A stretch of 5,369 bases of DNA, taken from assembly GCA_905215845.1 (NCBI GenBank), contig CAJMRU010000078.1, positions 1-5,369 on the forward strand. The letters are read 5' to 3'. Below the pieces are notes generated by a model, which was not told the DNA's origin, did not search any database, and was given only the letters and a program-made list of their open reading frames with translations. The stretch comes from an uncultured bacterium. GTDB lineage: Bacteria; Bacillota; Clostridia; TANB77; CAG-508. Of this stretch, positions 1-5,369 are shown in pieces. Numbering within the stretch: position 1 is the first letter of the stretch; every line of letters begins with the position of its first letter. A program made the translations under genes and the position numbers.

Positions 1-3
1 TTC

Positions 4-12
4 ATTATATCA
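4..12 (-). promoter_or_regulatory. possible extended -10 promoter element directed out of the window
   Basis: Read on the minus strand this is TGATATAAT, an exact match to the extended -10 pattern TGnTATAAT. It lies just beyond the outer end of the palindromic repeat at 24-156 and would fire leftward into sequence outside the window. No recognisable -35 hexamer is seen at the expected distance, where the repeat arm itself lies (27-32, AATCAC on the minus strand). Such a short match is expected fairly often in DNA this AT-rich, so it is only a candidate for the promoter of a next minus-strand gene. Confidence 0.3.
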
Positions 13-23
13 CATCCTATTCT

Positions 24-86
24 AAAGTGATTTTGGGGTCGGAGACAAAAATCATCGTCTCCCAAAATCACTTTTATTTTCTTTTT
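24..86 (+). terminator. strong hairpin followed by a T-rich tract, probable terminator
   Basis: Bases 24-37 plus 43-46 pair with 57-74 to give an 18-bp stem, with a 5-nt bulge (38-42) and a 10-nt loop (47-56). On the plus strand the stem runs directly into TTTTATTTTCTTTTT (72-86), as expected for an intrinsic terminator of a plus-strand transcript arriving from left of the window. On the minus strand the same hairpin is followed only by TTTAGAATAGG, a poorer U-tract, so it may serve the MBL gene less well. The left arm is shared with a longer inverted repeat (27-56 with 127-156), which is more than an ordinary terminator needs. Confidence 0.55.
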
Positions 87-156
87 AAAATTCTTTTCTC
101 TTTTAATTTTTCACTTTAACTTTGAAGATGATTTTTGTCTCCGACCCCAAAATCAC
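27..156. repeat. perfect 30-bp inverted repeat with 70-bp spacer and a nested third partial copy
   Basis: Bases 27-56 are the exact reverse complement of 127-156. The arm starts GTGATTTTGGGGTCGGAGAC and continues AAAAATCATC. Identity stops sharply at both ends. A third, shorter copy of the arm's first part, lacking five internal bases, lies at 57-71 in the same orientation as the 127-156 arm, so arm 27-56 can pair with either of two partners. The spacer is T-rich on the plus strand and holds no gene. The G/C-rich core of the arms stands out against the very AT-rich surroundings. The arrangement resembles a palindromic REP/MITE-type repeat or a compound terminator. No transposase is present, and I cannot assign a named family. 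Confidence 0.85.
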
Positions 157-800
157 CAACTGTTTGGCTTTAATTCTAAGTAAATTGTCTTTTCATCTTT
201 TAACATTGTTGCTCTTCCATGTCCTGGGTATACTATTGTATTTTCTGGTAAGTTTAATAATTTCTTCATTATCGAGTCCATTATTTCTTCTATACTTGAG
301 GTTGGTAAGTCTGTCCTTCCCCAAGCTCCTTTAAATATTGTATCTCCTGAAAATACACATTCTTCTTTTTCACAATATAGACTTGTTGAACCTTTCGTAT
401 GTCCTGGTGTGTGAATAACTTTGAATTGTAAATTTCCTAAGTGTAATAAATCTTCATCATCTATTCTTGAGTCTGCTTCTAAGCTTATCTCTGGAATATC
501 TATTATTCTTGATAAGTTAATATTAGGATCATTAAGCCCATCACTATCAAATCTATGTATTAATATTTTCCCTCCACATCTTTGTTGTAGTTCTGATACT
601 CCTACTATATGGTCACCATGACAATGAGTTAAGTATATGTATTTTAAATTCCCATCTAGGATTTTAATAAGTTCTTCAATTTTTGGTACTTCCCCCGCTG
701 GATCTATTACCATTGTTTCTTTGCTTTCTTCATCAAATATTATATAACAGTTAGTTGGGTCTCCTACCCAAGTCTTAATCTTTAGTTCTTTTAAAATCAT
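153..800 (-). CDS. MBL-fold metallo-hydrolase, glyoxalase II-like (YcbL-type)
   Basis: A 215-residue metallo-beta-lactamase-fold hydrolase, about the usual length for the short glyoxalase II-like proteins of Firmicutes. The dinuclear-metal ligands are all visible: THCHGDH at 58-64 (H59, H61, D63, H64), H134 in TPGHTKGS, D153 in SGDTIF and H194 in YPGHGRAT. The segment GRTDLP (161-166) is characteristic of the YcbL/glyoxalase II-like branch. By family it would be a cytoplasmic thioester or related hydrolase; the true substrate cannot be read from the sequence. The long C-terminal substrate domain of classical glyoxalase II is absent. The ATG at 800 begins MILKELKI, the usual family beginning, and an in-frame TAA lies nine codons upstream, so there is little alternative. 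The ribosome binding site is poor (GGAAAGAG, 814-821, rather far away). The TGA stop lies inside the 30-bp repeat arm. The gene follows relA by 199 bp on the same strand and may depend on relA transcription. Confidence 0.92.
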   Translation of the reverse strand: MILKELKIKTWVGDPTNCYIIFDEESKETMVIDPAGEVPKIEELIKILDGNLKYIYLTHCHGDHIVGVSELQQRCGGKILIHRFDSDGLNDPNINLSRIIDIPEISLEADSRIDDEDLLHLGNLQFKVIHTPGHTKGSTSLYCEKEECVFSGDTIFKGAWGRTDLPTSSIEEIMDSIMKKLLNLPENTIVYPGHGRATMLKDEKTIYLELKPNSW

Positions 801-999
801 TTTTTCTTTTTCACTCTTTCCTTTTTATTCTTTACTTTAGATTCTTCTGTTTAATTTTAGCTCTTTATTACATATCTTTTATTTCTTCAGATTATTTACA
901 AGTTCTATTTTATTACTTTACTCTTTTTATTCTATATTTTACTTTTTAATTTTGTTTATATTTATTTAATAAATTATACTTTTTTGTCATTTTAAAATT
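801..999 (-). other. AT-rich intergenic gap between relA and the MBL gene, no gene found
   Basis: This 199-bp stretch is strongly skewed: the plus strand is mostly T with C and A, so the minus-strand transcript is A-rich and purine-rich. No coding potential, RNA gene or convincing hairpin was found. One TATAAT is present on the minus strand (973-978), but no -35-like hexamer stands upstream of it, where relA's stop codon lies. No hairpin-plus-U-tract terminator for relA was found, so readthrough from relA into the MBL gene is plausible. In many Firmicutes the D-aminoacyl-tRNA deacylase gene dtd occupies this place; no remnant of it is visible. Confidence 0.6.
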
Positions 1000-3195
1000 C
1001 TATTTCTTTCTTTTTACTTCATACACACTATCTACTTTTCTAATCGCTCTTAAAACTTTATTCAATTCTGTCAAATTTTCTAATTCTAGTGTTATATTAA
1101 TTGTTGCTATTCTTTCCTTCGTAGTCTTTGTGTTTACTCCTAATATTTTTGCTTTCGTTGTTCCTAATTCTTTTAATATATCTACTAGTAAACCAGTTCT
1201 ATCATTAGAAAATACTTCTACTTCTGCTTGATATGATGCTTTTTCCTCTTCATACCATTCAACATCTATCATTCTATTTTCTTCTGATATTAAATCTTTT
1301 ACATTTACACAGTCTTTACGATGTACTGATACTCCTCTTCCTTTTGTAATATAGCCTACTATTTCGTCTCCTGGTAGTGGGTTACAACATTTAGAAAGTT
1401 TTACTAGACAATTATCTATTCCTTTTACTATAATTCCTGAATTTGATGGCTTTATTTTTCTTTGTTTTGCTTTTTTTAGTTCTTCTAGTTTTTGTTCAAT
1501 ATCTTCTTCTTGATGTTCTTTTCTATATTCTTGTAACATTCTTGCAATTACTTTTACTGATGAATTTGCCCCAAATCCAACTGCTGCATACATTTCCTCT
1601 ATTGTCTTATATTTATATTTTTCTAACATTGGTTCTATATACTCTGGCTTGAATAAATCAGAATGTGTAAATCCAATTCTTTTTAACTCTTTTTCTATTA
1701 GGTCTTTTCCCTTTTCTATATTTTCTGTTTTTTGAGCTTTCTTAAACCAACTCTTTATCTTATTTTTTGCACCTGAGCTTTTTACAAATTTAAGCCAATC
1801 TCTACTTGGACCTTTTGCATTTTCTGATGTTATTATTTCTATTATATCTCCACTATTTAATGGTGTTATTATTGGCATCATTTTGCTATTTATTTTACAA
1901 CCTGTCATTTTATTTCCAATTTCAGCATGTATACTATATGCAAAATCAATTGGTGTTGCACCTCTTGGTAATACTTTAATTGCTCCTTTTGGTGTAAATA
2001 CATATACTTCATCTTCAAATAATTCTGTTTTTAATGTTTTTAAAAATTCTTGTGGATCTTGTAATTCTTTTTGCCATTCTAAGGTTTCTCTTAACCATGC
2101 TAATTTATCTTCTTCTACTTTTACTGATTGTTTTCTTCCAAAATAACTTGCTTCTTTATATGCCCAATGTGCTGCTATACCAAACTCAGCTATTCTATGC
2201 ATTTCCCATGTACGAATTTGTACCTCAAATGGTGTTCCCTTTTCTCCTAAAAGTGTTGTATGTATAGATTGATACATATTTGGTTTTGGAACAGCTATGT
2301 AATCCTTAAATCTTCCTGGCATAGGACTATATAGCTCATGTACAACTCCTAAAGCCGCATAACAGTCTTTTACTGAATTTACTAATATTCGTAGTGCAAA
2401 TAAATCATATATTTGGTCTAATGTCTTATTGTCTCTTTTCATCTTTCTGTATATACTATATAAGTGCTTTGCTCTTCCTGTTACTTCTGCATCTATCTTT
2501 TGCTTTTTCAGAGCCACTCTTATATCATCCATTATCTTATCAATAAATTTTGTTCTTTCTTCTCTTTTTTTATTTATACCTTCCACAAGTTCATGATATT
2601 CTTCTGGTTCTAAATACTTGAAAGATAAATCTTCTAATTCCCATTTTAATGAATATATACCCAGTCTATTAGCAAGTGGTGCATACAAATCTCTTGTTTC
2701 TCTTGCATTTGCAATTTGTCTTTCCCTTTTTAAATATTTTAAAGTTCTCATATTATGAAGTCTATCTGCAAGTTTTATAAGTATTACTCTTATATCTTTT
2801 CCCATTGCAAGAAACATTTTTCTATAATCTTCTACTTGTTGCTCTTCTACTGTTGCAAATTGTATTTTACTAAGTTTAGTTACCCCTGCAACCATATCTG
2901 CTATTTCATCACTAAATTCTTTTCTTAAATCTGCATCTGTTATATCAGTATCTTCCACAACATCATGTAATAATGCTGCACAAATTGTACTATCATCTAA
3001 GCCTATATCTGCTAAAATATATGCAACATTTAGAGGGTGTATAATATATGGTTCTCCTGACCCTCTTTTTTGTTCCTTATGCTTTTCATTAGCTAAATTA
3101 TATGCTTTCATTATTAATTTTGTATCTACTCTTCTTGAATGCTCTTTTCTCTTTGCTATTATGTCTTGTATTTTAATTTCTTTATTTTCTTGCAT
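1000..3195 (-). CDS. relA: bifunctional (p)ppGpp synthetase/hydrolase (Rel/RelA/SpoT family)
   Basis: A 731-residue long RSH protein, of normal length for the family, that makes (p)ppGpp from ATP and GDP/GTP and also hydrolyses it to control the stringent response. The N-terminal HD hydrolase domain is intact: H53, HDVVEDT at 77-83 (H77, D78, E81, D82), and D144 with N148 in LADRLHNMR. The synthetase domain (about 240-345) has D264, RFKD at 295-298, Y308 in YQSIH and E324 in FEVQIRT. The RFKD form of this loop is typical of bifunctional enzymes, whereas monofunctional RelA carries an acidic version. The TGS domain covers about 395-457. A Cys/His zinc-finger-type domain has C603, C604, H625 and C629, and a C-terminal ACT domain spans about 655-728; these link the enzyme to stalled ribosomes. 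ATG at 3195 is preceded by GAGGGTG (3201-3207) at 5 nt. Transcription probably starts in the 3210-3260 region, because recJ is cut off by the terminator at 3543-3575. Confidence 0.97.
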   Translation of the reverse strand: MQENKEIKIQDIIAKRKEHSRRVDTKLIMKAYNLANEKHKEQKRGSGEPYIIHPLNVAYILADIGLDDSTICAALLHDVVEDTDITDADLRKEFSDEIADMVAGVTKLSKIQFATVEEQQVEDYRKMFLAMGKDIRVILIKLADRLHNMRTLKYLKRERQIANARETRDLYAPLANRLGIYSLKWELEDLSFKYLEPEEYHELVEGINKKREERTKFIDKIMDDIRVALKKQKIDAEVTGRAKHLYSIYRKMKRDNKTLDQIYDLFALRILVNSVKDCYAALGVVHELYSPMPGRFKDYIAVPKPNMYQSIHTTLLGEKGTPFEVQIRTWEMHRIAEFGIAAHWAYKEASYFGRKQSVKVEEDKLAWLRETLEWQKELQDPQEFLKTLKTELFEDEVYVFTPKGAIKVLPRGATPIDFAYSIHAEIGNKMTGCKINSKMMPIITPLNSGDIIEIITSENAKGPSRDWLKFVKSSGAKNKIKSWFKKAQKTENIEKGKDLIEKELKRIGFTHSDLFKPEYIEPMLEKYKYKTIEEMYAAVGFGANSSVKVIARMLQEYRKEHQEEDIEQKLEELKKAKQRKIKPSNSGIIVKGIDNCLVKLSKCCNPLPGDEIVGYITKGRGVSVHRKDCVNVKDLISEENRMIDVEWYEEEKASYQAEVEVFSNDRTGLLVDILKELGTTKAKILGVNTKTTKERIATINITLELENLTELNKVLRAIRKVDSVYEVKRKK

Positions 3196-3200
3196 TTCAA

Positions 3201-3207
3201 CACCCTC
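3201..3207 (-). promoter_or_regulatory. ribosome binding site of relA
   Basis: GAGGGTG on the minus strand, 5 nt before the ATG at 3195. It fixes the start, and no in-frame alternative with a better site is nearby. It directly abuts the -35 hexamer (3209-3214) of the opposing plus-strand promoter, so relA's leader and the divergent promoter occupy the same DNA. Confidence 0.8.
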
Positions 3208-3208
3208 T

Positions 3209-3237
3209 TTGATTTTTTTATATTTTTATGGTATAAT
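3209..3237 (+). promoter_or_regulatory. sigma-A type promoter of the small membrane-protein gene
   Basis: TTGATT (-35, 3209-3214), a spacer of exactly 17 bp, then TATAAT (-10, 3232-3237) preceded by TG at 3229-3230, giving the extended form TGGTATAAT. This is a near-perfect vegetative promoter. It predicts a start at about 3244 and a leader of about 55 nt before the ATG at 3299. The -35 lies in relA's untranslated leader. Confidence 0.75.
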
Positions 3238-3260
3238 ATTATTTAACAGTAACTCGTAAA
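3233..3260 (-). promoter_or_regulatory. candidate relA promoter, overlapping the divergent promoter
   Basis: On the minus strand TTTACG (3260-3255) and TATTAT (3238-3233) are separated by 16 bp. This would start transcription about 30 nt before relA's ATG. The -10 overlaps the plus-strand TATAAT at 3232-3237 almost completely. The hexamers are weaker than those of the divergent promoter, and the AT-rich context allows other choices, so the exact position is uncertain. A promoter somewhere here is nevertheless expected, because a bidirectional terminator separates relA from recJ. Confidence 0.4.
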
Positions 3261-3298
3261 CTTGGTTTCAAGGCAAATGCCTATGGAGGATTTATTTT
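3244..3298 (+). promoter_or_regulatory. 5' leader of the small gene with two alternative small hairpins and a strong ribosome binding site
   Basis: The leader runs from the predicted start (about 3244) to the ATG at 3299. It holds two short stems that share bases: CTTG 3261-3264 with CAAG 3269-3272, and AGGC 3271-3274 with GCCT 3279-3282. They cannot form together, and the second ends only two bases before GGAGG (3285-3289), which sits 9 nt before the ATG. The four-base stems are weak. It matches no riboswitch class I know, and the ribosome binding site itself appears unpaired. Confidence 0.4.
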
Positions 3299-3562
3299 AT
3301 GTACACTTTAATTTGTGCTTTTTTAGTAGTTTGTTGTATTACTGTATTCATTGTGAATATCTTATCACCAAATAAGGTCACACAAACTCGGGATATTCCT
3401 TATGCAAAACTAATATTACCACTTATCTTATGTGTATTATTATTTTTCTTTGCTAAAGGAATGTTACCTTCTATACAAGGAAAAGTTGTTTACTCTATTT
3501 CCTTGTTTGGAATAATTTATTACTTAATTGCAATACTCTACAAAAAATTCTGTTCTCGCTAA
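3299..3562 (+). CDS. small three-pass membrane protein of unknown function
   Basis: This 87-residue protein is not one I recognise. Three hydrophobic segments are evident: about 2-23 (with a CC pair at 12-13), 36-53 and 63-82. The loop at 24-35 carries K26 and R31 and the tail carries KK plus R87. By the positive-inside rule this suggests an outside N-terminus, the first loop and C-terminus in the cytoplasm, and a short outer loop at 54-62. There is no basic N-region typical of a cleaved signal peptide and no catalytic motif. It is real rather than a chance reading frame because it has a near-consensus extended -10 promoter, GGAGG at 9 nt, and a terminator whose loop contains its TAA stop. 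It stands alone on the plus strand, divergent from relA and convergent with recJ. A role connected with either neighbour would be guesswork. It could be a lineage-specific integral membrane protein or a small holin-like protein, though nothing marks it as phage-derived. Confidence 0.75.
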   Translation: MYTLICAFLVVCCITVFIVNILSPNKVTQTRDIPYAKLILPLILCVLLFFFAKGMLPSIQGKVVYSISLFGIIYYLIAILYKKFCSR

Positions 3563-3575
3563 GAACGGAATTTTT
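3543..3575. terminator. bidirectional intrinsic terminator between the small gene and recJ
   Basis: Bases 3543-3556 pair with 3562-3575 in a 14-bp stem with one G-T wobble (3551/3567) around a 5-nt loop (3557-3561). The A-run on the left side and the T-run on the right give a U-tract in both directions: TTTTT at 3571-3575 for the plus strand and TTTTTT (3547-3542) for the minus strand. It therefore ends both the small gene and recJ, whose stop is 46 nt away. The left arm lies inside the small gene's last codons and the TAA stop (3560-3562) begins in the loop. Confidence 0.88.
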
Positions 3576-3620
3576 CATTATATTGTAATTGTATAAAACT
3601 CTTTTAATTATATTTACCTA

Positions 3621-5312
3621 TTACACCGTTCTCATAATATCTTTAATATTTATTTGCAAACTCTCTACTCCATTAAAATTGTTAACTTCTAAAACTCCTA
3701 CAACATCTATTTTGTCTCCAATTCTATATTCATCTGCCAAACTACCTATATTAAATCCTATTGCATTTACTACTGTATTTCCTTCTTTCAATGTTAATTT
3801 TAAATGCTTTCCTTCAGATAATGCTCTTATAGAATCTATTTTCAAGTTTTTAAACACAAACACAGGCATTTTATTTCCTTCTCCAAATGGCTCTAATTGT
3901 TTTAAGCTTTCTACCATATCTTTGTTTATTGCACTAAAGTCAATTTTTGCATCTATATTTATTACTGGTATTATTTCACTTACATTACTCTTTGTTGCTA
4001 TTTGTTCAAATTCTTTTTTAAATTCCTCAAATTTTTCCTTTTTAACTGTTAATCCAACAGCCATACTATGTCCACCAAATTTTTCCACACTACCTAGACA
4101 CTTAGTTAATGCTTCATGTAAGTCAAAACCTGGTATACTTCTTCCTGAGCCAGTTCCTATTCCATCTTCTTCAAAACTTAATAATATACTTGGTTTAAAA
4201 TACATTTCTGTTATTTTTGAAGATACTATTCCTATAACTCCATGATGCCAGTTATGTCCTCCTACTATAATTGAATTATTTTTATCTAATTTGTTTTGCT
4301 CTATTTGTTTAATTGCATTTTCATATATTTCTTTTTCTGTATCTTGTCTAAGTTTGTTATAATCATTTAATTTTTTAGCTAGTTCTGATACTTCATTATA
4401 ATTTTTTGATAAAAATAACTCCAAAGCATCTTCTGCTTTTCCCATCCTTCCACAAGCATTAATTCTTGGTGCTATTCCAAAAGAAATACTGTTTGAATCT
4501 ATTTTTGTATATCCTGAGGTATCTATTATTGATTTTAGTCCTATATTTCTAGTTTGTCTAATTAACATCAATCCCAATTTTGCTATAACTCTATTTTCAT
4601 CTACTAATGGAACTATATCTGAAATCGTTCCAACACATACTATATCTAAATATTTTAAATATTCCTCTTCTTTTAATCCCAACTTAATTCCTATTGCTTG
4701 TATTAACTTAAAAACTACTCCTACCCCAGCTAATTCTCTAAATGGATATTTGCTATCTTTTCTTTTATTATCTATTACTGCAAATGCTTTTGGGATTTCA
4801 TTCCCCGGTTCATGATGGTCTGTTATTATTGTTTCTATTCCTATGCTATTTGCATAATCAATTTCGTTAATTGCAGAAATTCCACAATCAACTGTTATCA
4901 TTAAGTCACATCCTTGCTGTTTTATTTTTTCAATTGCATTATTATTTAATCCGTATCCTTCATTTAATCTATTTGGTATATATTGAGAAGTTTCTAAGCC
5001 TCTATCTTTTAAAAAACTTTTTAATACAGTTATACTTGTTATTCCATCTACATCATAATCTCCATATATTGTAACTTTTTCCTTGTTCTCTATTGCCTTT
5101 ATTATTCTTTCTACTGATTTTTCCATATCTGTCATTAAAAATGGATTATGAAAGTCTTTTCTTGTTGGAGATAAAAATAAACGAATTTCTTCTTCTGTTG
5201 TTATATTTCTATTTGCTAATATTGTAGATATTAGTTTATTTAAATTGTATTTACTTGAAATCTCTTCTACTTTTTTTTCATCTACTTCATATATTTTCCA
5301 TTCTTTATTCAT
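3621..5312 (-). CDS. recJ: single-stranded-DNA-specific exonuclease RecJ
   Basis: A 563-residue RecJ, the 5'-to-3' single-strand DNA exonuclease acting in RecF-pathway recombination, mismatch repair and base excision repair. The DHH phosphoesterase domain shows motif YGDYDVDG at 83-90 (D85, D87, D89), TVDCG at 140-144 (D142), TDHHE at 164-168, and D232 in GTISDIVPL; the LAGVGV segment is at 194-199. The DHHA1 domain has GGHNWHHGVIGIVSSK (351-366), GSGRS (388-392) and GGH (413-415). A C-terminal OB-like DNA-binding region follows at about 453-560. Its length is near that of the E. coli enzyme; the C-terminal extension of about 200 residues found in B. subtilis-type RecJ is absent. One deviation: the usual asparagine-proline after the fourth motif reads IDNK (180-183). 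ATG at 5312 is preceded by AGGTGAG (5319-5325) at 6 nt. Transcription ends at the bidirectional hairpin, so relA is unlikely to be expressed from recJ's promoter. Confidence 0.97.
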   Translation of the reverse strand: MNKEWKIYEVDEKKVEEISSKYNLNKLISTILANRNITTEEEIRLFLSPTRKDFHNPFLMTDMEKSVERIIKAIENKEKVTIYGDYDVDGITSITVLKSFLKDRGLETSQYIPNRLNEGYGLNNNAIEKIKQQGCDLMITVDCGISAINEIDYANSIGIETIITDHHEPGNEIPKAFAVIDNKRKDSKYPFRELAGVGVVFKLIQAIGIKLGLKEEEYLKYLDIVCVGTISDIVPLVDENRVIAKLGLMLIRQTRNIGLKSIIDTSGYTKIDSNSISFGIAPRINACGRMGKAEDALELFLSKNYNEVSELAKKLNDYNKLRQDTEKEIYENAIKQIEQNKLDKNNSIIVGGHNWHHGVIGIVSSKITEMYFKPSILLSFEEDGIGTGSGRSIPGFDLHEALTKCLGSVEKFGGHSMAVGLTVKKEKFEEFKKEFEQIATKSNVSEIIPVINIDAKIDFSAINKDMVESLKQLEPFGEGNKMPVFVFKNLKIDSIRALSEGKHLKLTLKEGNTVVNAIGFNIGSLADEYRIGDKIDVVGVLEVNNFNGVESLQINIKDIMRTV

Positions 5313-5318
5313 AAATTT

Positions 5319-5325
5319 CTCACCT
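5319..5325 (-). promoter_or_regulatory. ribosome binding site of recJ
   Basis: AGGTGAG on the minus strand, 6 nt before the ATG at 5312. It is a strong Shine-Dalgarno match that settles the start codon. Confidence 0.8.
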
Positions 5326-5342
5326 ATTTTTTATTTTTTAAT

Positions 5343-5348
5343 ATTGTA
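5343..5348 (-). promoter_or_regulatory. possible -10 element of recJ
   Basis: TACAAT on the minus strand matches the -10 consensus at five of six positions and lies 30 nt before the recJ ATG. The matching -35 would fall at or beyond the window's right end, so it cannot be tested. An overlapping TATTAT (5353-5348) is an alternative. recJ could equally be read from a gene further right. Confidence 0.3.
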
Positions 5349-5369
5349 TAATATTTTTGAGTTTTTTTA

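Noticed and set aside
24..156. CRISPR array or part of one
   Set aside because: The copies are inverted rather than direct and evenly spaced, there are only three including one shortened, and no cas gene is near.
122..334. 70-codon plus-strand frame starting in the repeat and running antisense to the MBL gene
   Set aside because: It starts within the inverted repeat, lacks a ribosome binding site and overlaps a gene with complete metal-binding motifs. Its Leu/Ser/Phe richness is a reverse-strand artefact.
944..989. 14-codon minus-strand frame beginning MTKKYN just after relA
   Set aside because: It has no Shine-Dalgarno sequence, is lysine/asparagine-rich as expected from random A-rich DNA, and has no sign of selection.
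1883..2267. Plus-strand open frames of 77-87 codons antisense to relA
   Set aside because: They are hydrophobic shadow frames opposite the TGS and synthetase coding sequence, without start signals.
3196..3298. Riboswitch or T-box ahead of relA or the small gene
   Set aside because: The relA leader would be about 30 nt and the small gene's about 55 nt. Neither shows the conserved core of a class I can recognise.
3277..3375. Upstream overlapping frame (ATG at 3277 or 3283) in the small gene's leader
   Set aside because: Its starts lie in the hairpin and immediately before GGAGG, with no ribosome binding site of their own. The GGAGG is correctly spaced for the ATG at 3299.
3589..4245. 218-codon open frame on the plus strand inside recJ
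   Set aside because: It is antisense to the conserved RecJ coding region, composed of low-complexity Ser/Leu/Phe-rich residues typical of the reverse of AT-rich genes, and has no credible ribosome binding site. RecJ has all its family motifs.

Overview
The window looks like a chromosomal housekeeping segment from a very AT-rich, low-GC Gram-positive bacterium, most likely an uncultured or gut-type member of the Clostridia. This rests on strong A/T-ending codon use, AGGTGAG/GGAGG-type ribosome binding sites, and the recJ, relA and metallo-beta-lactamase (MBL) hydrolase neighbourhood familiar from Firmicutes. TGA is used as a stop, so the standard bacterial code fits. Assignment below class level is not possible from the sequence alone.

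Layout, right to left along the minus strand: recJ (5312-3621), a single-strand DNA exonuclease of DHH/DHHA1/OB architecture; relA/rel (3195-1000), a full-length bifunctional (p)ppGpp synthetase/hydrolase with all catalytic motifs intact; a 199-bp AT-rich gap; and an MBL-fold hydrolase of the glyoxalase II-like family (800-153). Between recJ and relA lies one plus-strand gene (3299-3562) for an unrecognised 87-residue protein with three predicted membrane segments. It has its own consensus promoter, a structured leader of about 55 nt, a good ribosome binding site and a strong terminator.

The small gene splits what is usually a co-directional cluster. Its terminator hairpin (3543-3575) reads well in both directions, so recJ and relA are probably separate transcription units here. 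The relA promoter candidate overlaps the small gene's promoter, with both -10 elements on the same six bases, so the two may compete for polymerase. No terminator is evident between relA and the MBL gene, which may be co-transcribed despite the gap.

The left end (about 4-156) is the least ordinary part. A perfect 30-bp inverted repeat with a 70-bp spacer overlaps a second, nested hairpin that shares one arm. The outer arm supplies the stop codon of the MBL gene. This could be a transcription terminator of unusual design or a small palindromic mobile-type repeat. I found no CRISPR array, rRNA, tRNA, transposase gene or recognisable riboswitch class. I see no clear evidence of a new multi-gene system; the strongest leads are the left-end repeat and the shared relA/small-gene promoter region.
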